Counted from the first letter of the stretch, positions 17,481-29,934 are shown. The stretch is DNA of 64,000 nt from an uncultured Gluconobacter sp. (GCA_937880175.1 CALFLO010000074.1:30653-94652), one strand, 5' to 3'. Notes: a model not told the origin generated them from the letters alone. Translations and numbers: made by a program.

Positions 17481-17915
17481 ATGGCCAAAAAAGTTGTTGG
17501 CTACATCAAGCTTCAGATCCCGGCTGGTAAAGCCAATCCTTCTCCGCCGGTTGGTCCGGCTCTGGGTCAGCGCGGCCTGAACATCATGCAGTTCTGCAAG
17601 GAGTTCAACGCCAAGACCCAGCAGCTCGAGCCCGGTATGCCGATCCCGGTGGTCATCACCGCCTATGCGGATCGCACGTTCTCCTTCATCACGAAGACGC
17701 CGCCGAACACGTACTTCCTGCTGAAGGCTGCCAAGATTTCCAAGGGCAGCCAGACGGTCGGCAAGTCCGCTGCGGTTGGTTCCGTGACGACGGCTCAGCT
17801 TCGCGAAATCGCTGAGACGAAGTTCAAGGACATGAACGCCAATGACCTTGACGGTGCCGTGCGCATGCTCGCCGGTTCTGCCAAGTCGATGGGCCTGAAC
17901 GTGGTGGAGGGCTGA
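17481..17915 (+). CDS. rplK: 50S ribosomal protein L11
   Basis: A 144-residue L11. [30 protein letters not shown] opens the N-terminal domain that binds release factors and RelA-related factors. The C-terminal domain with [14 protein letters not shown] and [10 protein letters not shown] binds the 23S GTPase-centre RNA. The start is the ATG at 17481; the frame is open further upstream without homology. Normally nusG precedes rplK, but here an efflux gene does. Two GANTC sites (17432-17436, 17470-17474) lie in the short gap. Confidence 0.97.
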   Translation: MAKKVVGYIKLQIPAGKANPSPPVGPALGQRGLNIMQFCKEFNAKTQQLEPGMPIPVVITAYADRTFSFITKTPPNTYFLLKAAKISKGSQTVGKSAAVGSVTTAQLREIAETKFKDMNANDLDGAVRMLAGSAKSMGLNVVEG

Positions 17916-17919
17916 TATC

Positions 17920-18612
17920 ATGGCAAAGAACAAGCGTCTGAACGCTGCACAGGCAACTGTCGAGCGTAACAAGCCGTATGGTCTGACTGAGGCCGTTGCT
18001 CTGGTGAAGAGCAACGCCAAGGCGAAGTTCGACGAGACGATCGAAATCTCGCTGAACCTCGGCATTGACCCGCGTCATGCCGACCAGATGGTCCGTGGTC
18101 TGATCTCCCTGCCGAATGGCACGGGCAAGACCCTTCGCGTCGGCGTTTTTGCCCGTGGCCCCAAGGCTGAAGAAGCCCTGGCCGCTGGTGCGGAAGTCGT
18201 TGGTGCGGAAGATCTGGCTGAAAAGATCCAGGCTGGCGAAATCAACTTCGACCGCTGCATCGCAACGCCGGACATGATGGCTCTCGTCGGTCGCCTGGGT
18301 AAGATCCTCGGCCCGCGTGGTCTGATGCCGAACCCGCGTCTCGGCACGGTGACCATGGACGTCAAGGGTGCCATCACGGCAGCCAAGTCCGGTCAGGTTG
18401 AATATCGCGCCGAGAAGGCCGGTATCATCCATGCCGGTATCGGCAAGGCTTCCTTCGGTGAAGACAAGCTGGTCGAGAACATCAACGCTCTGGTCGATGC
18501 CGTTCAGAAGGCTCGCCCGACGGGTGCCAAGGGTACGTATCTGAAGAAGGCAGCCCTGTCTTCCACGATGGGCCCGGGCGTTCGCGTTGACGTTTCGAGC
18601 TTCGAAGCCTGA
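17920..18612 (+). CDS. rplA: 50S ribosomal protein L1
   Basis: A 230-residue L1 with a typical start ([11 protein letters not shown]), [40 protein letters not shown] and the C-terminal [13 protein letters not shown]1 forms the mobile stalk at the ribosomal E site and in E. coli represses the L11-L1 mRNA. It starts four bases after the rplK stop, consistent with translational coupling. Confidence 0.97.
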   Translation: MAKNKRLNAAQATVERNKPYGLTEAVALVKSNAKAKFDETIEISLNLGIDPRHADQMVRGLISLPNGTGKTLRVGVFARGPKAEEALAAGAEVVGAEDLAEKIQAGEINFDRCIATPDMMALVGRLGKILGPRGLMPNPRLGTVTMDVKGAITAAKSGQVEYRAEKAGIIHAGIGKASFGEDKLVENINALVDAVQKARPTGAKGTYLKKAALSSTMGPGVRVDVSSFEA

Positions 18613-18919
18613 TTGACAGGAGGTCTTCCTTCTGGGAAAGACCTCCACGAAATGACGTCATGCCTTCGGGTGTGATGGCTAAGGGGTAGCCTGTTCGCAG
18701 GCTGCTTCCAAACCTGTCCAAGACCGCACGTGGACCTTCGGGGCCTTAAGGATCTTCTTCAGATCGCGGGCGTCAGACGGGGCGACAGTATTTTTGTGGC
18801 TCTGCTGCGATGTGCTGGGTTCGCTCACTTCTGTGGACAGGCGAGCGGAGCCGTTTCGAAAGAAATGGCTCCATGGGTAACCTGGTCCGGCGCAAGTCGG
18901 GCTGACGAGGAGACAGGTT
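18613..18919 (+). promoter_or_regulatory. rplA-rplJ intergenic leader with hairpins (probable L10 leader)
   Basis: This 307-base stretch holds no credible gene. Hairpin one is GGAGGTCTT at 18619-18627 with AAGACCTCC at 18638-18646, and no T-run follows. Hairpin two, at 18847-18872, pairs GGAGCC with GGCTCC around TTTC-GAAA, about 50 bases before the rplJ start. In other bacteria the mRNA leader here binds the L10(L7/L12) complex for autogenous control and holds a processing site. Position and structure fit that role, but I have not aligned it to the known consensus. Confidence 0.5.
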
Positions 18920-19444
18920 TTGGACCGTACGGATAAACGGGCCTTTGTTGAGTTCCTCGCCGATGTGTTTGGCAGCACGTCCATGGTTGTCGTCACCCAG
19001 AACAAGGGTCTGACGGTTGCCGATGTGACGGAACTGCGTCGACGCATTCGTGCGGCAGGAGCGACATACAAGGTTGCGAAGAACCGGCTGGCCAGCCGTG
19101 CTCTGGATGGGACCCAATTCGACGGCATCGCACCGCTGCTTAAGGGGCCGACCGCGCTTGCGTGGTCTGAAGACCCGGCATCAGTGGCAAAGGTGATCGT
19201 CGAGTTCGCCAAGACGAATGACAAACTGGTGGTGCTTGGTGGCGCCCTGGGTTCCCAGACGCTTGGCGTTGACGGAATCAAGGCCCTTGCCGAGCTGCCG
19301 TCGCTGGACGAGCTGCGCGCAAAGCTGGTGGGTATGATCAATACCCCCGCAACGCGTATCGCAGGTGTTGTCCAGGCGCCGGCTGGCCAGCTTGCTCGCG
19401 TCTTTGGTGCCTATGCCAAGGCCGGCGAAGCAGAAGCCGCCTGA
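18920..19444 (+). CDS. rplJ: 50S ribosomal protein L10
   Basis: A 174-residue L10 with a TTG start (18920-18922) preceded by GAGGAGA. It opens [20 protein letters not shown] and carries [13 protein letters not shown], the rRNA-binding part. The Ala-rich C-terminal helix ([15 protein letters not shown]) anchors L7/L12 dimers. L10 forms the base of the stalk that recruits translational GTPases. No ATG gives an equally complete N-terminus. The upstream leader suggests autogenous control together with rplL. Confidence 0.95.
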   Translation: MDRTDKRAFVEFLADVFGSTSMVVVTQNKGLTVADVTELRRRIRAAGATYKVAKNRLASRALDGTQFDGIAPLLKGPTALAWSEDPASVAKVIVEFAKTNDKLVVLGGALGSQTLGVDGIKALAELPSLDELRAKLVGMINTPATRIAGVVQAPAGQLARVFGAYAKAGEAEAA

Positions 19445-19511
19445 GAATGAAGGCCCGCGCTGCGGCGTAGGCCTGAACCTGATCAACAGTACATCAATTT
19501 AGGATAAGACC

Positions 19512-19883
<372 letters not shown>

Positions 19884-19940
19884 TCTACTGACTTCGGGCT
19901 GTTCCCTTCGGGGGGGCCGCCTCTGCCTGGCAGACAGAGA

Positions 19941-19968
19941 GGGCGGGGATCGCATGCGGTTCCCGCCC
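19941..19968 (+). terminator. Hairpin between rplL and rpoB (attenuator or processing site)
   Basis: GGGCGGGGATCG pairs with CGGTTCCCGCCC across CATG-like bases (19941-19968), a stem of about 12 pairs with two G-T wobbles, followed by GATTTG rather than a strong T-run. In E. coli the rplL-rpoB gap holds a partial attenuator and an RNase III site that lower rpoBC relative to ribosomal protein expression. This hairpin is placed for the same job. Confidence 0.5.
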
Positions 19969-19971
19969 GAT

Positions 19972-20000
19972 TTGCCGTTGGAGCAGAACAGGCGTATAGT
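19972..20000 (+). promoter_or_regulatory. Candidate internal promoter upstream of rpoB
   Basis: TTGCCG at 19972-19977 and TATAGT at 19995-20000 are separated by 17 bases, just after the rplL-rpoB hairpin and 123 bases before the rpoB start. Five of six positions match consensus in both boxes. It could feed rpoBC independently of the ribosomal part of the operon. A single GANTC site lies downstream at 20092-20096. Confidence 0.45.
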
Positions 20001-20123
20001 GCGCGGCTCGCCACGTACTGAAATTTCATAATGGCCGGTCGTTCCGGTCGTCCGCAATGCTGGGGCCAGTTCCTCAGTGCCGTTTACGGGCGACTCGAAG
20101 GTCTGGTGCAGAGGGCAGAATAG

Positions 20124-23100
20124 ATGAACGCGATCACCAAATCGTTCACGGGACGCAAAAGGATCCGCAAAAGTTTCGGGCGCATTCCCGAAATTGCGCC
20201 GATGCCCAATTTGATCGACGTGCAGCGCGCCTCCTACGAGGCATTCCTGCAGATGAACGTAAGCCCTGACAGCCGGCAGGACGCCGGTCTTCAGGAAGTC
20301 TTTCGTTCGGTTTTTCCGATCAACGATTTTGCGGGTCGCGGTCGTCTGGACTTCATGTCCTACGAATTCGAAGATCCGAAATATGACGTCGAAGAATGCA
20401 TTCAGCGTGGTCTGACCTATGCAGCGCCGCTGAAGGTCATTCTTCGTCTGACGACGTGGGATATTGACGAGGATACGGGCTCCCGCTCGATCCACGACAT
20501 GAAGGAACAGCCGGTTTACATGGGCGACATGCCGCTCATGACCGATAACGGCACGTTCATCATTAATGGCACCGAGCGTGTCATTGTCTCGCAGATGCAT
20601 CGTAGCCCGGGCGTGTTCTTCGATCACGACAAGGGCAAGACCCATTCTTCGGGCAAGTATCTGTTTGCGGCCCGCGTCATTCCGTATCGGGGCTCCTGGC
20701 TCGATTTCGAATTCGATGCCAAGGACCTGATCTATGTCCGCATCGATCGCAAGCGCAAGCTGCCTGTCACGACGCTTCTTTACGCGCTCGAGGGAGCAAG
20801 CTACCTCGCACAGCGTGAGCAGAAGATCGCCGATGGCGGGGACGTCGAGGGTCTTGATATCCGCGGAATGGATCAGGATGAAATCCTGTCCTACTTCTAT
20901 CAGGCTGTGCCGTTTACCCGTCTGGGTGGCGAGTGGGCCCGTCCGTTTGATCCCGATGCCTTCCGCGGCCTGAAGCTGCTCAGCCCGCTGGTTGACGCCG
21001 ACACCGGTGAAGTCGTTGCGGAAGCCGATGCCAAGCTGACCGCGCGCATGGTCCGCAAGATCGCGGAAAAGACCCGCGTCGTGCAGGTCGGTCGTCTCGA
21101 TATCCTCGGTCGTTTCCTTGCCTATGATCTCGTGAATGAAAATACGGGCGAGATCTATGGTGAAGCTGGCGAAGAGCTGACCGAAGACCGTCTTGCTGCC
21201 CTTGAAGAAATGGGCATTACGGAGCTTCCGCTGCTGTCCGTGGATGGCTCGCATGGTCCGTGGATCCGCAACACGCTGGCTGCCGACAAGAACAGCTGCC
21301 GCGATGAAGCGCTGATCGACATCTATCGCATCATGCGTCCGGGCGAGCCGCCGACCAAGGAAACGGCGGAAGCCATGTTCCATGGTCTCTTCTTCGATCA
21401 GGGGCGCTACGATCTTTCCGCGGTTGGCCGTGTGAAGATGAACATGCGTCTTGATGTTGATGCGCCGGATACCCTGCGCGTTCTGCGCAAGGAAGACATC
21501 CTGCGTACGATCAAGATCATGTGTGAGCTGAAAGACGGTCGCGGCCAGATCGACGATATCGATAACCTCGGTAACCGTCGTGTCCGCTCTGTTGGCGAAC
21601 TGATGGAAAACCAGTATCGCGTTGGTCTGCTCCGCATGGAGCGCGCCATCCGCGAGCGTATGGGATCTGTCGACATCGATACGGTCATGCCGCATGACCT
21701 GATCAATGCGAAGCCCGCTGCTGCTGCCGTGCGTGAGTTCTTTGGCTCCTCGCAGCTCAGCCAGTTCATGGATCAGACAAACCCGCTCTCTGAAGTGACG
21801 CACAAGCGTCGTCTTTCGGCGCTTGGCCCGGGCGGTCTGACCCGTGAGCGTGCAGGCTTCGAAGTTCGTGACGTTCATCCGACGCACTACGGCCGTATCT
21901 GCCCGATCGAAACGCCGGAAGGCCCGAACATCGGTCTGATCAACTCGCTGTCGACCTACGCCAAGGTGAACAAGTACGGCTTCATCGAGACGCCGTATCG
22001 TCTGGTGGAAGACGGGGTTCTTCAGGATGGCTGGAAATATCTTTCTGCCATGGAAGAAGAAAAGCTTGTTGTCGCTCAGGCCGATGCGAAGCAGGACGAT
22101 CAGGGTCGTCTGACGGACGAACTGGTGTCTGTTCGCCGTTCAGGTGACTTCCGCGTCGTCCCGCCGGAGCAGGTTACGGCCTGCGACGTTTCACCGAAGC
22201 AGCTTGTTTCTGTTGCAGCCGCGCTCATTCCGTTCCTTGAGAACGATGACGCCAACCGTGCACTGATGGGCGCGAACATGCAGCGTCAGGCTGTGCCGCT
22301 GGTGAAGGCTGATGCCCCGCTGGTTGGTACCGGTATGGAAGCTGCGGTTGCGCATGACTCTGGTGCGACCATCGTTGCCAAGCGTCGCGGTGTCATCGAT
22401 CAGATCGATGGTGCTCGTATCGTGGTTCGTGCCACGGACGAAGCCGGTGCAACACAGGGCGTTGATATCTATCGTCTGCGCAAGTACATGCGCTCTAACC
22501 AGTCCACTTGCATCAACCAGCGCCCCTTGGTGAAGGTTGGTGACACGGTTCATGCTGGTGACATCATCGCCGACGGTCCGTCCACCGAGCTTGGTGAACT
22601 GGCTCTGGGTCGCAACGTGCTCGTCGCGTTCATGCCCTGGAACGGTTACAACTTCGAAGATTCCATTCTGATCTCCGAGCGTATTGCCCGTGATGACGTC
22701 TTCACTTCGATCCACATCGAAGAGTTCGAAGTCATGGCGCGTGATACGAAGCTGGGTCAGGAAGAAATCACGCGTGACATTCCGAATGTCGGTGAGGAAG
22801 CCCTGCGCAACCTCGATGAAGCCGGTATCGTCTATGTTGGCGCCGAAGTGAATCCGGGTGACATTCTCGTTGGCAAAGTCACGCCGAAGGGCGAAAGCCC
22901 AATGACGCCGGAAGAGAAGCTTCTGCGCGCCATCTTTGGTGAAAAGGCTTCCGACGTCCGTGACACCTCCCTGAAGCTGCCGCCTGGCACGACAGGTACG
23001 ATTGTCGACGTTCGCGTCTTCTCCCGCCGTGGCGTGGACAAGGACGAGCGCGCGATGGCGATCGAGCGTGCCGAGATCGAACGCCTCACCAAAGATCGCG

Positions 23101-24296
23101 ACGACGAACGTGGCATTCAGGAGCGCAGCTTCTACAACCGTCTGCGTGAGCGTCTGGTTGGCCAGACGGCTGGTGCCGGTTTCAAGGGTATCCGCTCTGG
23201 TACGCCGATCACGGAAGAGGTTCTGGACGAGCATCATCGCGCAACCTGGGCCAGCATCACCGTGACTTCCGATGATGTCATGTCGGAGCTCGAAAAGCTC
23301 CGTGGTGAGTTCAAGGAAGCGACCCGCCGCATCGATGCACGTTTCGACAGCAAGGTTGAAAAGCTGCAGCGCGGTGACGAACTGCCGCCTGGCGTGATGA
23401 AGATGGTCAAGGTCTTCGTTGCCGTGAAGCGCAAGCTTCAGCCGGGTGACAAGATGGCCGGTCGTCACGGCAACAAGGGTGTCGTCTCCCGCGTTGTTCC
23501 CGTTGAGGACATGCCATTCCTTGAGAATGGTCAGGCCGTCGACATCGTTCTGAACCCGCTGGGTGTGCCGTCGCGCATGAACATCGGTCAGATCCTCGAG
23601 ACCCATCTGGGCTGGGCCTGTGCCAATATTGGCGCAAGCATCGGCGACATGGTCGATGAGTATCAGCGCACCGGTGAGCGCAAGCAGGAACTGCTCGATC
23701 GTCTGCACGAAGTCTACGGAGATGTGATCTTCAACGACGACATCGCAACGCTGCCGAACGAACAGCTGATCGAACTTGCGAACAACCTTCGCAAGGGACT
23801 GCCGATCGCAACGCCGGTCTTCGACGGTGCTTCCATTCCCGACATTGAAGAGATGCTCGAAAAGGCAGGCGTCAATAAGTCGGGCCAGTCGCAGCTGATC
23901 GATGGTCGTACGGGCGAGCTGTTCGAACGTCAGACGACGGTTGGTTACATCTACATGCTGAAGCTGCATCATCTTGTCGATGACAAGATCCATGCACGTT
24001 CGATTGGTCCTTACTCGCTTGTCACGCAGCAGCCGCTGGGTGGTAAGGCGCAGTTCGGTGGTCAGCGCTTTGGTGAAATGGAAGTGTGGGCCCTTGAAGC
24101 ATACGGTGCAGCCTACACGCTGCAGGAAATGCTGACGGTGAAGTCGGATGACGTGTCCGGCCGTACCAAGGTCTACGAGGCAATCGTTCGCGAGCAGGAC
24201 GATTTCGAAGCCGGCATTCCGGAGAGCTTCAACGTTCTGATCAAGGAACTGAAGTCGCTCGGCCTGAACGTCGAACTCGAGCAGAGCGGGTCTTAA
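20124..24296 (+). CDS. rpoB: DNA-directed RNA polymerase subunit beta
   Basis: A 1390-residue RpoB of normal alphaproteobacterial length. Family blocks seen include [20 protein letters not shown] and [20 protein letters not shown] at about residues 543-562, the rifampicin-binding region; its Asp, His and following Ser ([10 protein letters not shown]) are all wild-type. [20 protein letters not shown] and the C-terminal [18 protein letters not shown] are also present. The beta subunit forms one half of the catalytic cleft. It may have its own promoter (19972-20000). rpoC follows after 80 bases. Confidence 0.98.
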   Translation: MNAITKSFTGRKRIRKSFGRIPEIAPMPNLIDVQRASYEAFLQMNVSPDSRQDAGLQEVFRSVFPINDFAGRGRLDFMSYEFEDPKYDVEECIQRGLTYAAPLKVILRLTTWDIDEDTGSRSIHDMKEQPVYMGDMPLMTDNGTFIINGTERVIVSQMHRSPGVFFDHDKGKTHSSGKYLFAARVIPYRGSWLDFEFDAKDLIYVRIDRKRKLPVTTLLYALEGASYLAQREQKIADGGDVEGLDIRGMDQDEILSYFYQAVPFTRLGGEWARPFDPDAFRGLKLLSPLVDADTGEVVAEADAKLTARMVRKIAEKTRVVQVGRLDILGRFLAYDLVNENTGEIYGEAGEELTEDRLAALEEMGITELPLLSVDGSHGPWIRNTLAADKNSCRDEALIDIYRIMRPGEPPTKETAEAMFHGLFFDQGRYDLSAVGRVKMNMRLDVDAPDTLRVLRKEDILRTIKIMCELKDGRGQIDDIDNLGNRRVRSVGELMENQYRVGLLRMERAIRERMGSVDIDTVMPHDLINAKPAAAAVREFFGSSQLSQFMDQTNPLSEVTHKRRLSALGPGGLTRERAGFEVRDVHPTHYGRICPIETPEGPNIGLINSLSTYAKVNKYGFIETPYRLVEDGVLQDGWKYLSAMEEEKLVVAQADAKQDDQGRLTDELVSVRRSGDFRVVPPEQVTACDVSPKQLVSVAAALIPFLENDDANRALMGANMQRQAVPLVKADAPLVGTGMEAAVAHDSGATIVAKRRGVIDQIDGARIVVRATDEAGATQGVDIYRLRKYMRSNQSTCINQRPLVKVGDTVHAGDIIADGPSTELGELALGRNVLVAFMPWNGYNFEDSILISERIARDDVFTSIHIEEFEVMARDTKLGQEEITRDIPNVGEEALRNLDEAGIVYVGAEVNPGDILVGKVTPKGESPMTPEEKLLRAIFGEKASDVRDTSLKLPPGTTGTIVDVRVFSRRGVDKDERAMAIERAEIERLTKDRDDERGIQERSFYNRLRERLVGQTAGAGFKGIRSGTPITEEVLDEHHRATWASITVTSDDVMSELEKLRGEFKEATRRIDARFDSKVEKLQRGDELPPGVMKMVKVFVAVKRKLQPGDKMAGRHGNKGVVSRVVPVEDMPFLENGQAVDIVLNPLGVPSRMNIGQILETHLGWACANIGASIGDMVDEYQRTGERKQELLDRLHEVYGDVIFNDDIATLPNEQLIELANNLRKGLPIATPVFDGASIPDIEEMLEKAGVNKSGQSQLIDGRTGELFERQTTVGYIYMLKLHHLVDDKIHARSIGPYSLVTQQPLGGKAQFGGQRFGEMEVWALEAYGAAYTLQEMLTVKSDDVSGRTKVYEAIVREQDDFEAGIPESFNVLIKELKSLGLNVELEQSGS

Positions 24297-24376
24297 TTGC
24301 CCGCTCCCTCCTTCTCGCCACGGTTCATTTTTAAGGTGTCCGCGGGACGCCGCGGTACACATTGGGGTTTCGGCGC

Positions 24377-27300
24377 ATGAACGAACTCATGAAGATCCTG
24401 GGTCAGACCGGCCAGTCGGTGACCTTCGACCAGATCAAGATCCAGCTCGCTTCCAGCGAGCAGGTGCGGTCGTGGTCTTACGGCGAAATCAAGAAGCCGG
24501 AGACCATTAACTACCGGACGTTCAAGCCTGAGCGTGACGGCCTGTTCTGTGCTCGTATCTTTGGTCCGATCAAGGATTACGAGTGCCTTTGCGGCAAGTA
24601 CAAGCGGATGAAGTTCCGCGGTATTGTCTGCGAAAAATGCGGTGTGGAAGTCACGCTGGCCAAGGTGCGCCGTGAGCGCATGGGCCATATCGAACTGGCC
24701 TCGCCGGTCGCGCATATCTGGTTCCTTAAGTCGCTGCCGAGCCGCATCGCAACGATGCTGGATCTGCCGCTCAAGGACGTCGAGCCGGTCCTGTATTTCG
24801 AGAAGTTCCTGATTCTCGACAAGGGCGTCTGCGAATCCGATCAGATCGATTCCTATAAGAACGGCAAGAAGCGCGACCAGTACCTGCTGGACGAAATCCG
24901 CTGCGAAGACCTTCTGGATGAATATCCGGATGCCGGTATCGACGTCGGAATTGGCGCCGAAGCCATCAAGCGCGCGCTCTCCAGCTATGACTGGGGCATT
25001 CCGAACGATCAGGAGCGGAACCTGAGCCTCGCGGCGCAGGAAAAGGGTCTGCCGGATCCGTTCGACTATGACGCTGACGTCATGGAAGGCGATTCTGAGA
25101 AGACCATGATGCGCAAGAAGCTGCGCAAGGCGACGTCGGAAGCCGCGCGCAAGAAGCTCGTCAAGCGCCTGAAGCTGGTCGAAGCCTTCGTGGAAAGCGG
25201 TTCGCGTCCGGACTGGATGATCATGGACATCGTTCCGGTCATTCCGCCTGAACTGCGTCCGCTGGTGCCACTGGATGGCGGCCGTTTCGCAACGTCCGAT
25301 CTGAACGATCTGTACCGTCGCGTCATCAACCGTAATAACCGTCTGAAGCGCCTGATCGAGCTTCGTGCGCCGGACATCATTGTCCGCAATGAAAAGCGCA
25401 TGTTGCAGGAAGCTGTTGACGCCCTGTTCGACAACGGCCGTCGTGGCCGCGCCATCACGGGTGCGAACAAGCGTCCGCTGAAGTCGCTGTCCGACATGCT
25501 GAAGGGCAAGCAGGGACGCTTCCGTCAGAACCTGCTCGGAAAGCGCGTCGACTACTCTGGCCGTTCGGTCATCGTGGTTGGTCCTGAGCTGAAGCTGCAT
25601 CAGTGCGGCCTTCCGAAGAAGATGGCGCTCGAACTGTTCAAGCCGTTCATCTACTCGAAGCTCGAGAAGTACGGTCACGCCACCACCATCAAGGCTGCAA
25701 AGCGTATGGTGGAAAAAGAGCGTCCAGAAGTCTGGGATATCCTCGAAGAGGTAATCCGCGAGCATCCGGTCATGCTGAACCGTGCACCGACGCTTCACCG
25801 TCTGGGTATTCAGGCGTTTGAGCCGACGCTGATCGAAGGCAAGGCCATCCAGCTTCATCCGCTGGTTTGTACCGCATTCAACGCGGACTTCGACGGCGAT
25901 CAGATGGCTGTTCACGTGCCGCTGTCGCTGGAAGCCCAGCTTGAAGCCCGCGTGCTGATGATGTCGACGAACAACATCCTCAGCCCTGCGAACGGCAAGC
26001 CGATCATCGTGCCGTCTCAGGATATCGTTCTGGGTCTGTATTATCTGAGCCTTGAAGTTCCGGAATACCGCGAGACGCCGGACGAAGCCGTCATCAAGGA
26101 TGGTAAGATCGTCAGGGCTGCTCCGTCGGCTTATTCGGACGTCGCTGAAATCGAGAGCGCCATGCTTTCGGGCTCGCTTCAGCTGCATGACAAGATCCGT
26201 CTGCGTCTGGCGACGGTCGATGCGGATGGCAAGCCTGTCCGTCAGATGATCGTGACGACACCGGGTCGTGCGCTGATCGCCCAGATCCTGCCGAAGCATC
26301 AGGCCGTTCCGTTCAGCCTGATCAACAAGCAGCTGACAAAGAAGAACGTGTCCGACGTCATTGACACGGTCTACCGTCACTGTGGCCAGAAGGAAGCAGT
26401 GATCTTCTGTGACCGTCTGATGGGTCTTGGTTTCCGTCACGCGGCTCGCGCCGGCATTTCCTTCGGCAAGGATGACATGATCATTCCGGAAGCCAAGGCA
26501 ACGCTGGTTGGCAAGACGTCGGAAGAGGTCAAGGAATTCGAGCAGCAGTATCAGGACGGTCTGATCACGGCTGGCGAGCGCTACAACAAGGTGGTTGACG
26601 CCTGGTCACGCTGCACGGACGAAGTCCAGGCCGCGATGCTCAAGGAGATCTCCAAGCAGGTCATCGGCAAGCCGACGAACTCGGTCTGGATGATGAGCCA
26701 CTCCGGTGCCCGTGGGTCGCCGGCCCAGATGAAGCAGCTCGCGGGTATGCGCGGCCTGATGGTGAAGCCTTCTGGCGAGATCATTGAGCAGCCGATCATC
26801 GCGAACTTTAAGGAAGGCCTGTCGGTTCTCGATTACTTCACATCAAGCCATGGTGCCCGTAAGGGTCTTGCGGATACGGCGCTGAAGACCGCGAACTCGG
26901 GTTACCTGACGCGTCGTCTCGTTGACGTGGCACAGGATTGCATCATCGTTGAACCGGATTGCGGTACGGAGCGTGGTCTGACGGTTCGTGCGGTCATGGA
27001 TAGCGGTGAAGTCGTTGCGTCCCTGTCCGAGCGTATTCTGGGTCGCACCCTGTCCAAGGACGTCATCCACCCGGTAACGCAGGAGATCGTCCTGCCGCGC
27101 AACACGCTGATCGAGGAGCCCGAAGCCGAGCTCATCGAGAAGGCTGGTGTGGAAAGCGTTGATATCCGCTCCGTGCTGACCTGTGACAGCCGCGTCGGTA
27201 TCTGCGGCCACTGCTATGGCCGTGATCTGGCACGCGGTACGCCGGTGAACATCGGTGAGGCTGTCGGCGTTATTGCTGCCCAGTCCATCGGTGAGCCGGG

Positions 27301-28696
27301 CACCCAGCTGACGATGCGTACCTTCCATATTGGTGGTGCGGCAACGCGTGGTGCCGAGCAGTCGATGGTCGAAGCGTCCCGCGACGGTATCGTGACGATC
27401 AAGAACCGGAACGTGGTCGAGAACTCTCAGAAGGTTCTGGTCGTGATGTCGCGTAACTGCGAGATCCTGCTGACCGATGAAAACGGTGTGGAGCGTGCCC
27501 GCTATCGTGTGCCTTACGGTGCACGCCTGATGGTCTCGGAAGGGGAAGCGGTGACGCGGACCCAGAAGATGGCCGAGTGGGACCCGTACACCCTGCCGAT
27601 CATCACCGAGCAGGCTGGCACCATCGAGTATCTCGACCTGATCGACAGCATCACGCTCGTTGAGCGTATGGATGAAGTCACCGGTCTGAGTTCGAAGGTC
27701 GTCGTTGACTACAAGCAGGCAGCCAAGGGTGTGGATCTGCGTCCGCGTCTGCAGCTCAAGGATGCTTCCGGCAACGTCGTCAAGCTGGCCAATGGTAATG
27801 ACGCCCGCTACTTCCTCTCCCCAGACAGTATTCTGTCGGTGGAGAACGGAGTGGAGGTCAATGCCGGTGACGTGCTGGCCCGTATTCCTCGCGAAGGCTC
27901 CAAGACCCGTGACATTACGGGTGGTCTGCCGCGTGTGGCGGAACTCTTTGAGGCGCGGCGTCCAAAGGACCATGCGATCATTGCCGAAGGCGAGGGACGC
28001 ATCGAATTCGGGAAGGACTACAAGTCGAAGCGCTGCGTCATCGTCAAGAATGACGATACGGGCGAAGAGACCCAGTACCTCATCCCGAAGGGCAAGCACG
28101 TTTCCGTTCAGGAAGGCGACTTTGTGCAGAAGGGCGATCCGCTGGTCGATGGTCCGCGCGTGCCGCATGACATTCTCAAGGTCATGGGCGTCGAGGCACT
28201 GTCCGACTATCTCGTCAACGAGATCCAGGATGTCTATCGACTGCAGGGCGTGAAGATCAATGACAAGCATATCGAGGTCATTGTTCGTCAGATGCTGCAG
28301 AAGGTTGAAATCCTTGAGCCGGGCGATTCGACCTACCTGATCGGTGAGACGGTGGACCGGATCGAGTACGAGGGTGAGAACCAGCGTCTGACGCAGAACG
28401 GGGATACGCCTGCAAGGGCAATGCCTGTCCTGCAGGGCATCACCAAGGCGTCCCTGCAGACGCAGTCCTTCATCTCGGCGGCCTCCTTCCAGGAGACCAC
28501 ACGTGTCCTCACGGATGCGGCCACGTCGGGCAAGGTGGATACCCTCAACGGTCTCAAGGAGAACGTGATTGTCGGGCGTCTGATCCCGGCAGGAACGGGC
28601 AGTGTGATGAACCGTCTGCGGGGCATCGCTGCCAGCCAGGATCGTCAGCGCGTTGGTGGAACATCTCCGAAGGCTGTCGAAGACGCAGCGGAATGA
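24377..28696 (+). CDS. rpoC: DNA-directed RNA polymerase subunit beta prime
   Basis: A 1439-residue RpoC. It has the N-terminal zinc ribbon with CLCGKYK and VCEKCGVEV, and the catalytic Mg-binding [12 protein letters not shown] at about residues 505-516. Trigger-loop region [20 protein letters not shown] is present, and a second Cys cluster is [17 protein letters not shown]. The ATG at 24377 ([10 protein letters not shown]) is preferred to an in-frame TTG five codons upstream. It ends the rplKAJL-rpoBC cluster and is followed by two hairpins. Confidence 0.97.
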   Translation: MNELMKILGQTGQSVTFDQIKIQLASSEQVRSWSYGEIKKPETINYRTFKPERDGLFCARIFGPIKDYECLCGKYKRMKFRGIVCEKCGVEVTLAKVRRERMGHIELASPVAHIWFLKSLPSRIATMLDLPLKDVEPVLYFEKFLILDKGVCESDQIDSYKNGKKRDQYLLDEIRCEDLLDEYPDAGIDVGIGAEAIKRALSSYDWGIPNDQERNLSLAAQEKGLPDPFDYDADVMEGDSEKTMMRKKLRKATSEAARKKLVKRLKLVEAFVESGSRPDWMIMDIVPVIPPELRPLVPLDGGRFATSDLNDLYRRVINRNNRLKRLIELRAPDIIVRNEKRMLQEAVDALFDNGRRGRAITGANKRPLKSLSDMLKGKQGRFRQNLLGKRVDYSGRSVIVVGPELKLHQCGLPKKMALELFKPFIYSKLEKYGHATTIKAAKRMVEKERPEVWDILEEVIREHPVMLNRAPTLHRLGIQAFEPTLIEGKAIQLHPLVCTAFNADFDGDQMAVHVPLSLEAQLEARVLMMSTNNILSPANGKPIIVPSQDIVLGLYYLSLEVPEYRETPDEAVIKDGKIVRAAPSAYSDVAEIESAMLSGSLQLHDKIRLRLATVDADGKPVRQMIVTTPGRALIAQILPKHQAVPFSLINKQLTKKNVSDVIDTVYRHCGQKEAVIFCDRLMGLGFRHAARAGISFGKDDMIIPEAKATLVGKTSEEVKEFEQQYQDGLITAGERYNKVVDAWSRCTDEVQAAMLKEISKQVIGKPTNSVWMMSHSGARGSPAQMKQLAGMRGLMVKPSGEIIEQPIIANFKEGLSVLDYFTSSHGARKGLADTALKTANSGYLTRRLVDVAQDCIIVEPDCGTERGLTVRAVMDSGEVVASLSERILGRTLSKDVIHPVTQEIVLPRNTLIEEPEAELIEKAGVESVDIRSVLTCDSRVGICGHCYGRDLARGTPVNIGEAVGVIAAQSIGEPGTQLTMRTFHIGGAATRGAEQSMVEASRDGIVTIKNRNVVENSQKVLVVMSRNCEILLTDENGVERARYRVPYGARLMVSEGEAVTRTQKMAEWDPYTLPIITEQAGTIEYLDLIDSITLVERMDEVTGLSSKVVVDYKQAAKGVDLRPRLQLKDASGNVVKLANGNDARYFLSPDSILSVENGVEVNAGDVLARIPREGSKTRDITGGLPRVAELFEARRPKDHAIIAEGEGRIEFGKDYKSKRCVIVKNDDTGEETQYLIPKGKHVSVQEGDFVQKGDPLVDGPRVPHDILKVMGVEALSDYLVNEIQDVYRLQGVKINDKHIEVIVRQMLQKVEILEPGDSTYLIGETVDRIEYEGENQRLTQNGDTPARAMPVLQGITKASLQTQSFISAASFQETTRVLTDAATSGKVDTLNGLKENVIVGRLIPAGTGSVMNRLRGIAASQDRQRVGGTSPKAVEDAAE

Positions 28697-28701
28697 GAAG
28701 G

Positions 28702-28772
28702 GGATCCCTGCTTTTGAATAAAGCGGGGATCCGTCTCGCCCGATTCCAGAAAGTTTCTTTGCAGAATCGGGC
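28702..28772 (+). terminator. Two consecutive hairpins after rpoC
   Basis: The first pairs GGATCCCTGCTTT (28702-28714) with AAAGCGGGGATCC (28720-28732) around a 5-base loop. The second pairs GCCCGATTC (28738-28746) with GAATCGGGC (28764-28772) and is followed by CATTTTGG. Neither has a long T-run, but together they are a likely stop or processing point for rpoBC mRNA. The arms of the second include GANTC sites. Confidence 0.6.
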
Positions 28773-28789
28773 CATTTTGGCTGAACCAC

Positions 28790-28818
28790 TTGACTTGAGG
28801 GCGAACCCTTCGTAGGTT
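28790..28818 (+). promoter_or_regulatory. Candidate promoter of the str operon (rpsL)
   Basis: TTGACT (28790-28795) and TAGGTT (28813-28818) have a 17-base spacer. They lie right after the rpoC hairpins and about 255 bases before rpsL, leaving a long structured 5' leader. Confidence 0.5.
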
Positions 28819-29073
28819 CCGCGCCCTCGGCTCCTGCCTTCTCGTAAGGCTGAAAAAGCCGACGAAGTTTAAAGAATCGCATGCGGTGCCGCTATTCTCT
28901 CCCGAGAGGAAATGCTAAGGCCGCACGCTGGAGAGAGAAGGGAACAGCCTATGCTGTTTCCTTTTCACGATGTGAAAATGGCAGGCGGTCCTACCGCATG
29001 TCGGTTGGAATAAATGTCAAGACAGAAGCAGCAATGTTGCTGTCTGAAATAGGACAAGGATTGGGAAGGGCGC
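28819..29073 (+). promoter_or_regulatory. rpsL leader with terminator-like hairpin
   Basis: No gene is seen in this part of the 377-base rpoC-rpsL gap. A hairpin at 28938-28963 pairs AAGGGAACAGC with GCTGTTTCCTT (one G-T wobble, CTAT loop) and is followed by two more T residues. That looks like a weak Rho-independent attenuator. A GANTC site occurs at 28874-28878. In enterobacteria S7 regulates str expression within the operon; a leader attenuator here is my inference from structure. Confidence 0.4.
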
Positions 29074-29445
29074 ATGCCGACCATCAACCAGTTGATCGCG
29101 AATGGCCGTGAGCCGGCCGCAAAGCGGAACAAGGTCCCCGCACTGCAGGGCTGCCCGCAGAAGCGCGGCGTTTGCACGCGTGTGTATACCGTAACGCCGA
29201 AGAAGCCGAACTCCGCTCTGCGTAAGGTCGCCAAGGTGCGTCTGACCAACGGGTATGAGGTCGTGAGCTACATTCCGGGTGAAGGTCATAACCTTCAGGA
29301 ACACAGTGTTGTTCTGATCCGTGGTGGCCGCGTGAAGGATCTTCCTGGCGTCCGTTATCACATCCTGCGTGGTGTGCTTGATACACAGGGTCTCGCCAAG
29401 CGTCGTCAGCGTCGTTCGCTGTATGGCGCCAAGCGTCCGAAGTAA
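29074..29445 (+). CDS. rpsL: 30S ribosomal protein S12
   Basis: A 123-residue S12 with [31 protein letters not shown] and [13 protein letters not shown]. Lys43 and Lys88, the usual streptomycin-resistance positions, are wild-type. S12 sits at the decoding centre and helps control accuracy. It is the first gene of a shortened str operon, with rpsG starting 12 bases downstream. Confidence 0.98.
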   Translation: MPTINQLIANGREPAAKRNKVPALQGCPQKRGVCTRVYTVTPKKPNSALRKVAKVRLTNGYEVVSYIPGEGHNLQEHSVVLIRGGRVKDLPGVRYHILRGVLDTQGLAKRRQRRSLYGAKRPK

Positions 29446-29457
29446 GAGGTATTTGGA

Positions 29458-29934
29458 ATGAGTCGCCGTCACCGCGCTGTAAAGCGTGAGATCCTTCCCG
29501 ATCCGAAGTTCGGAGACGTCGTCATTACGCGCTTCATGAATGCGCTGATGTACGATGGTAAGAAATCCACTGCCGAGGGCATCGTTTACGGTGCGCTCGA
29601 AGTCATGCGCCGCCGCGGCGGCACGACTGCAGATCCGGTGGCCATGTTCCACTCGGCTCTGGATAACGTGAAGCCTGCGGTTGAAGTCCGCTCGCGTCGC
29701 GTCGGTGGCGCAACCTATCAGGTTCCGGTTGAAGTCCGCACCGAGCGCCGTCAGGCTCTCGCGATCCGCTGGCTGATCGACGCCTCCCGCAAGCGTGGCG
29801 AGAACACGATGCAGGAGCGTCTGTCCAACGAACTGATGGATGCGGTCAACAACCGTGGCTCCGCTGTCAAGAAGCGCGAAGACACGCACCGTATGGCTGA
29901 AGCCAACAAGGCATTCAGCCACTATCGCTGGTAA
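29458..29934 (+). CDS. rpsG: 30S ribosomal protein S7
   Basis: A 158-residue S7 starting [20 protein letters not shown], with [18 protein letters not shown], the [14 protein letters not shown] hairpin and [13 protein letters not shown]. It nucleates the 30S head and contacts the E-site tRNA. Usually fusA follows it, but here tuf comes next after 115 bases. Confidence 0.97.
   Translation: MSRRHRAVKREILPDPKFGDVVITRFMNALMYDGKKSTAEGIVYGALEVMRRRGGTTADPVAMFHSALDNVKPAVEVRSRRVGGATYQVPVEVRTERRQALAIRWLIDASRKRGENTMQERLSNELMDAVNNRGSAVKKREDTHRMAEANKAFSHYRW

Noticed and set aside
18730..18936. 68-codon frame in the rplA-rplJ gap
   Set aside because: It has no ribosome site or family resemblance and overlaps the leader stems and the rplJ start.
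28881..29111. 76-codon frame before rpsL
   Set aside because: It overlaps the rpsL start and leader hairpin and has no recognisable product.
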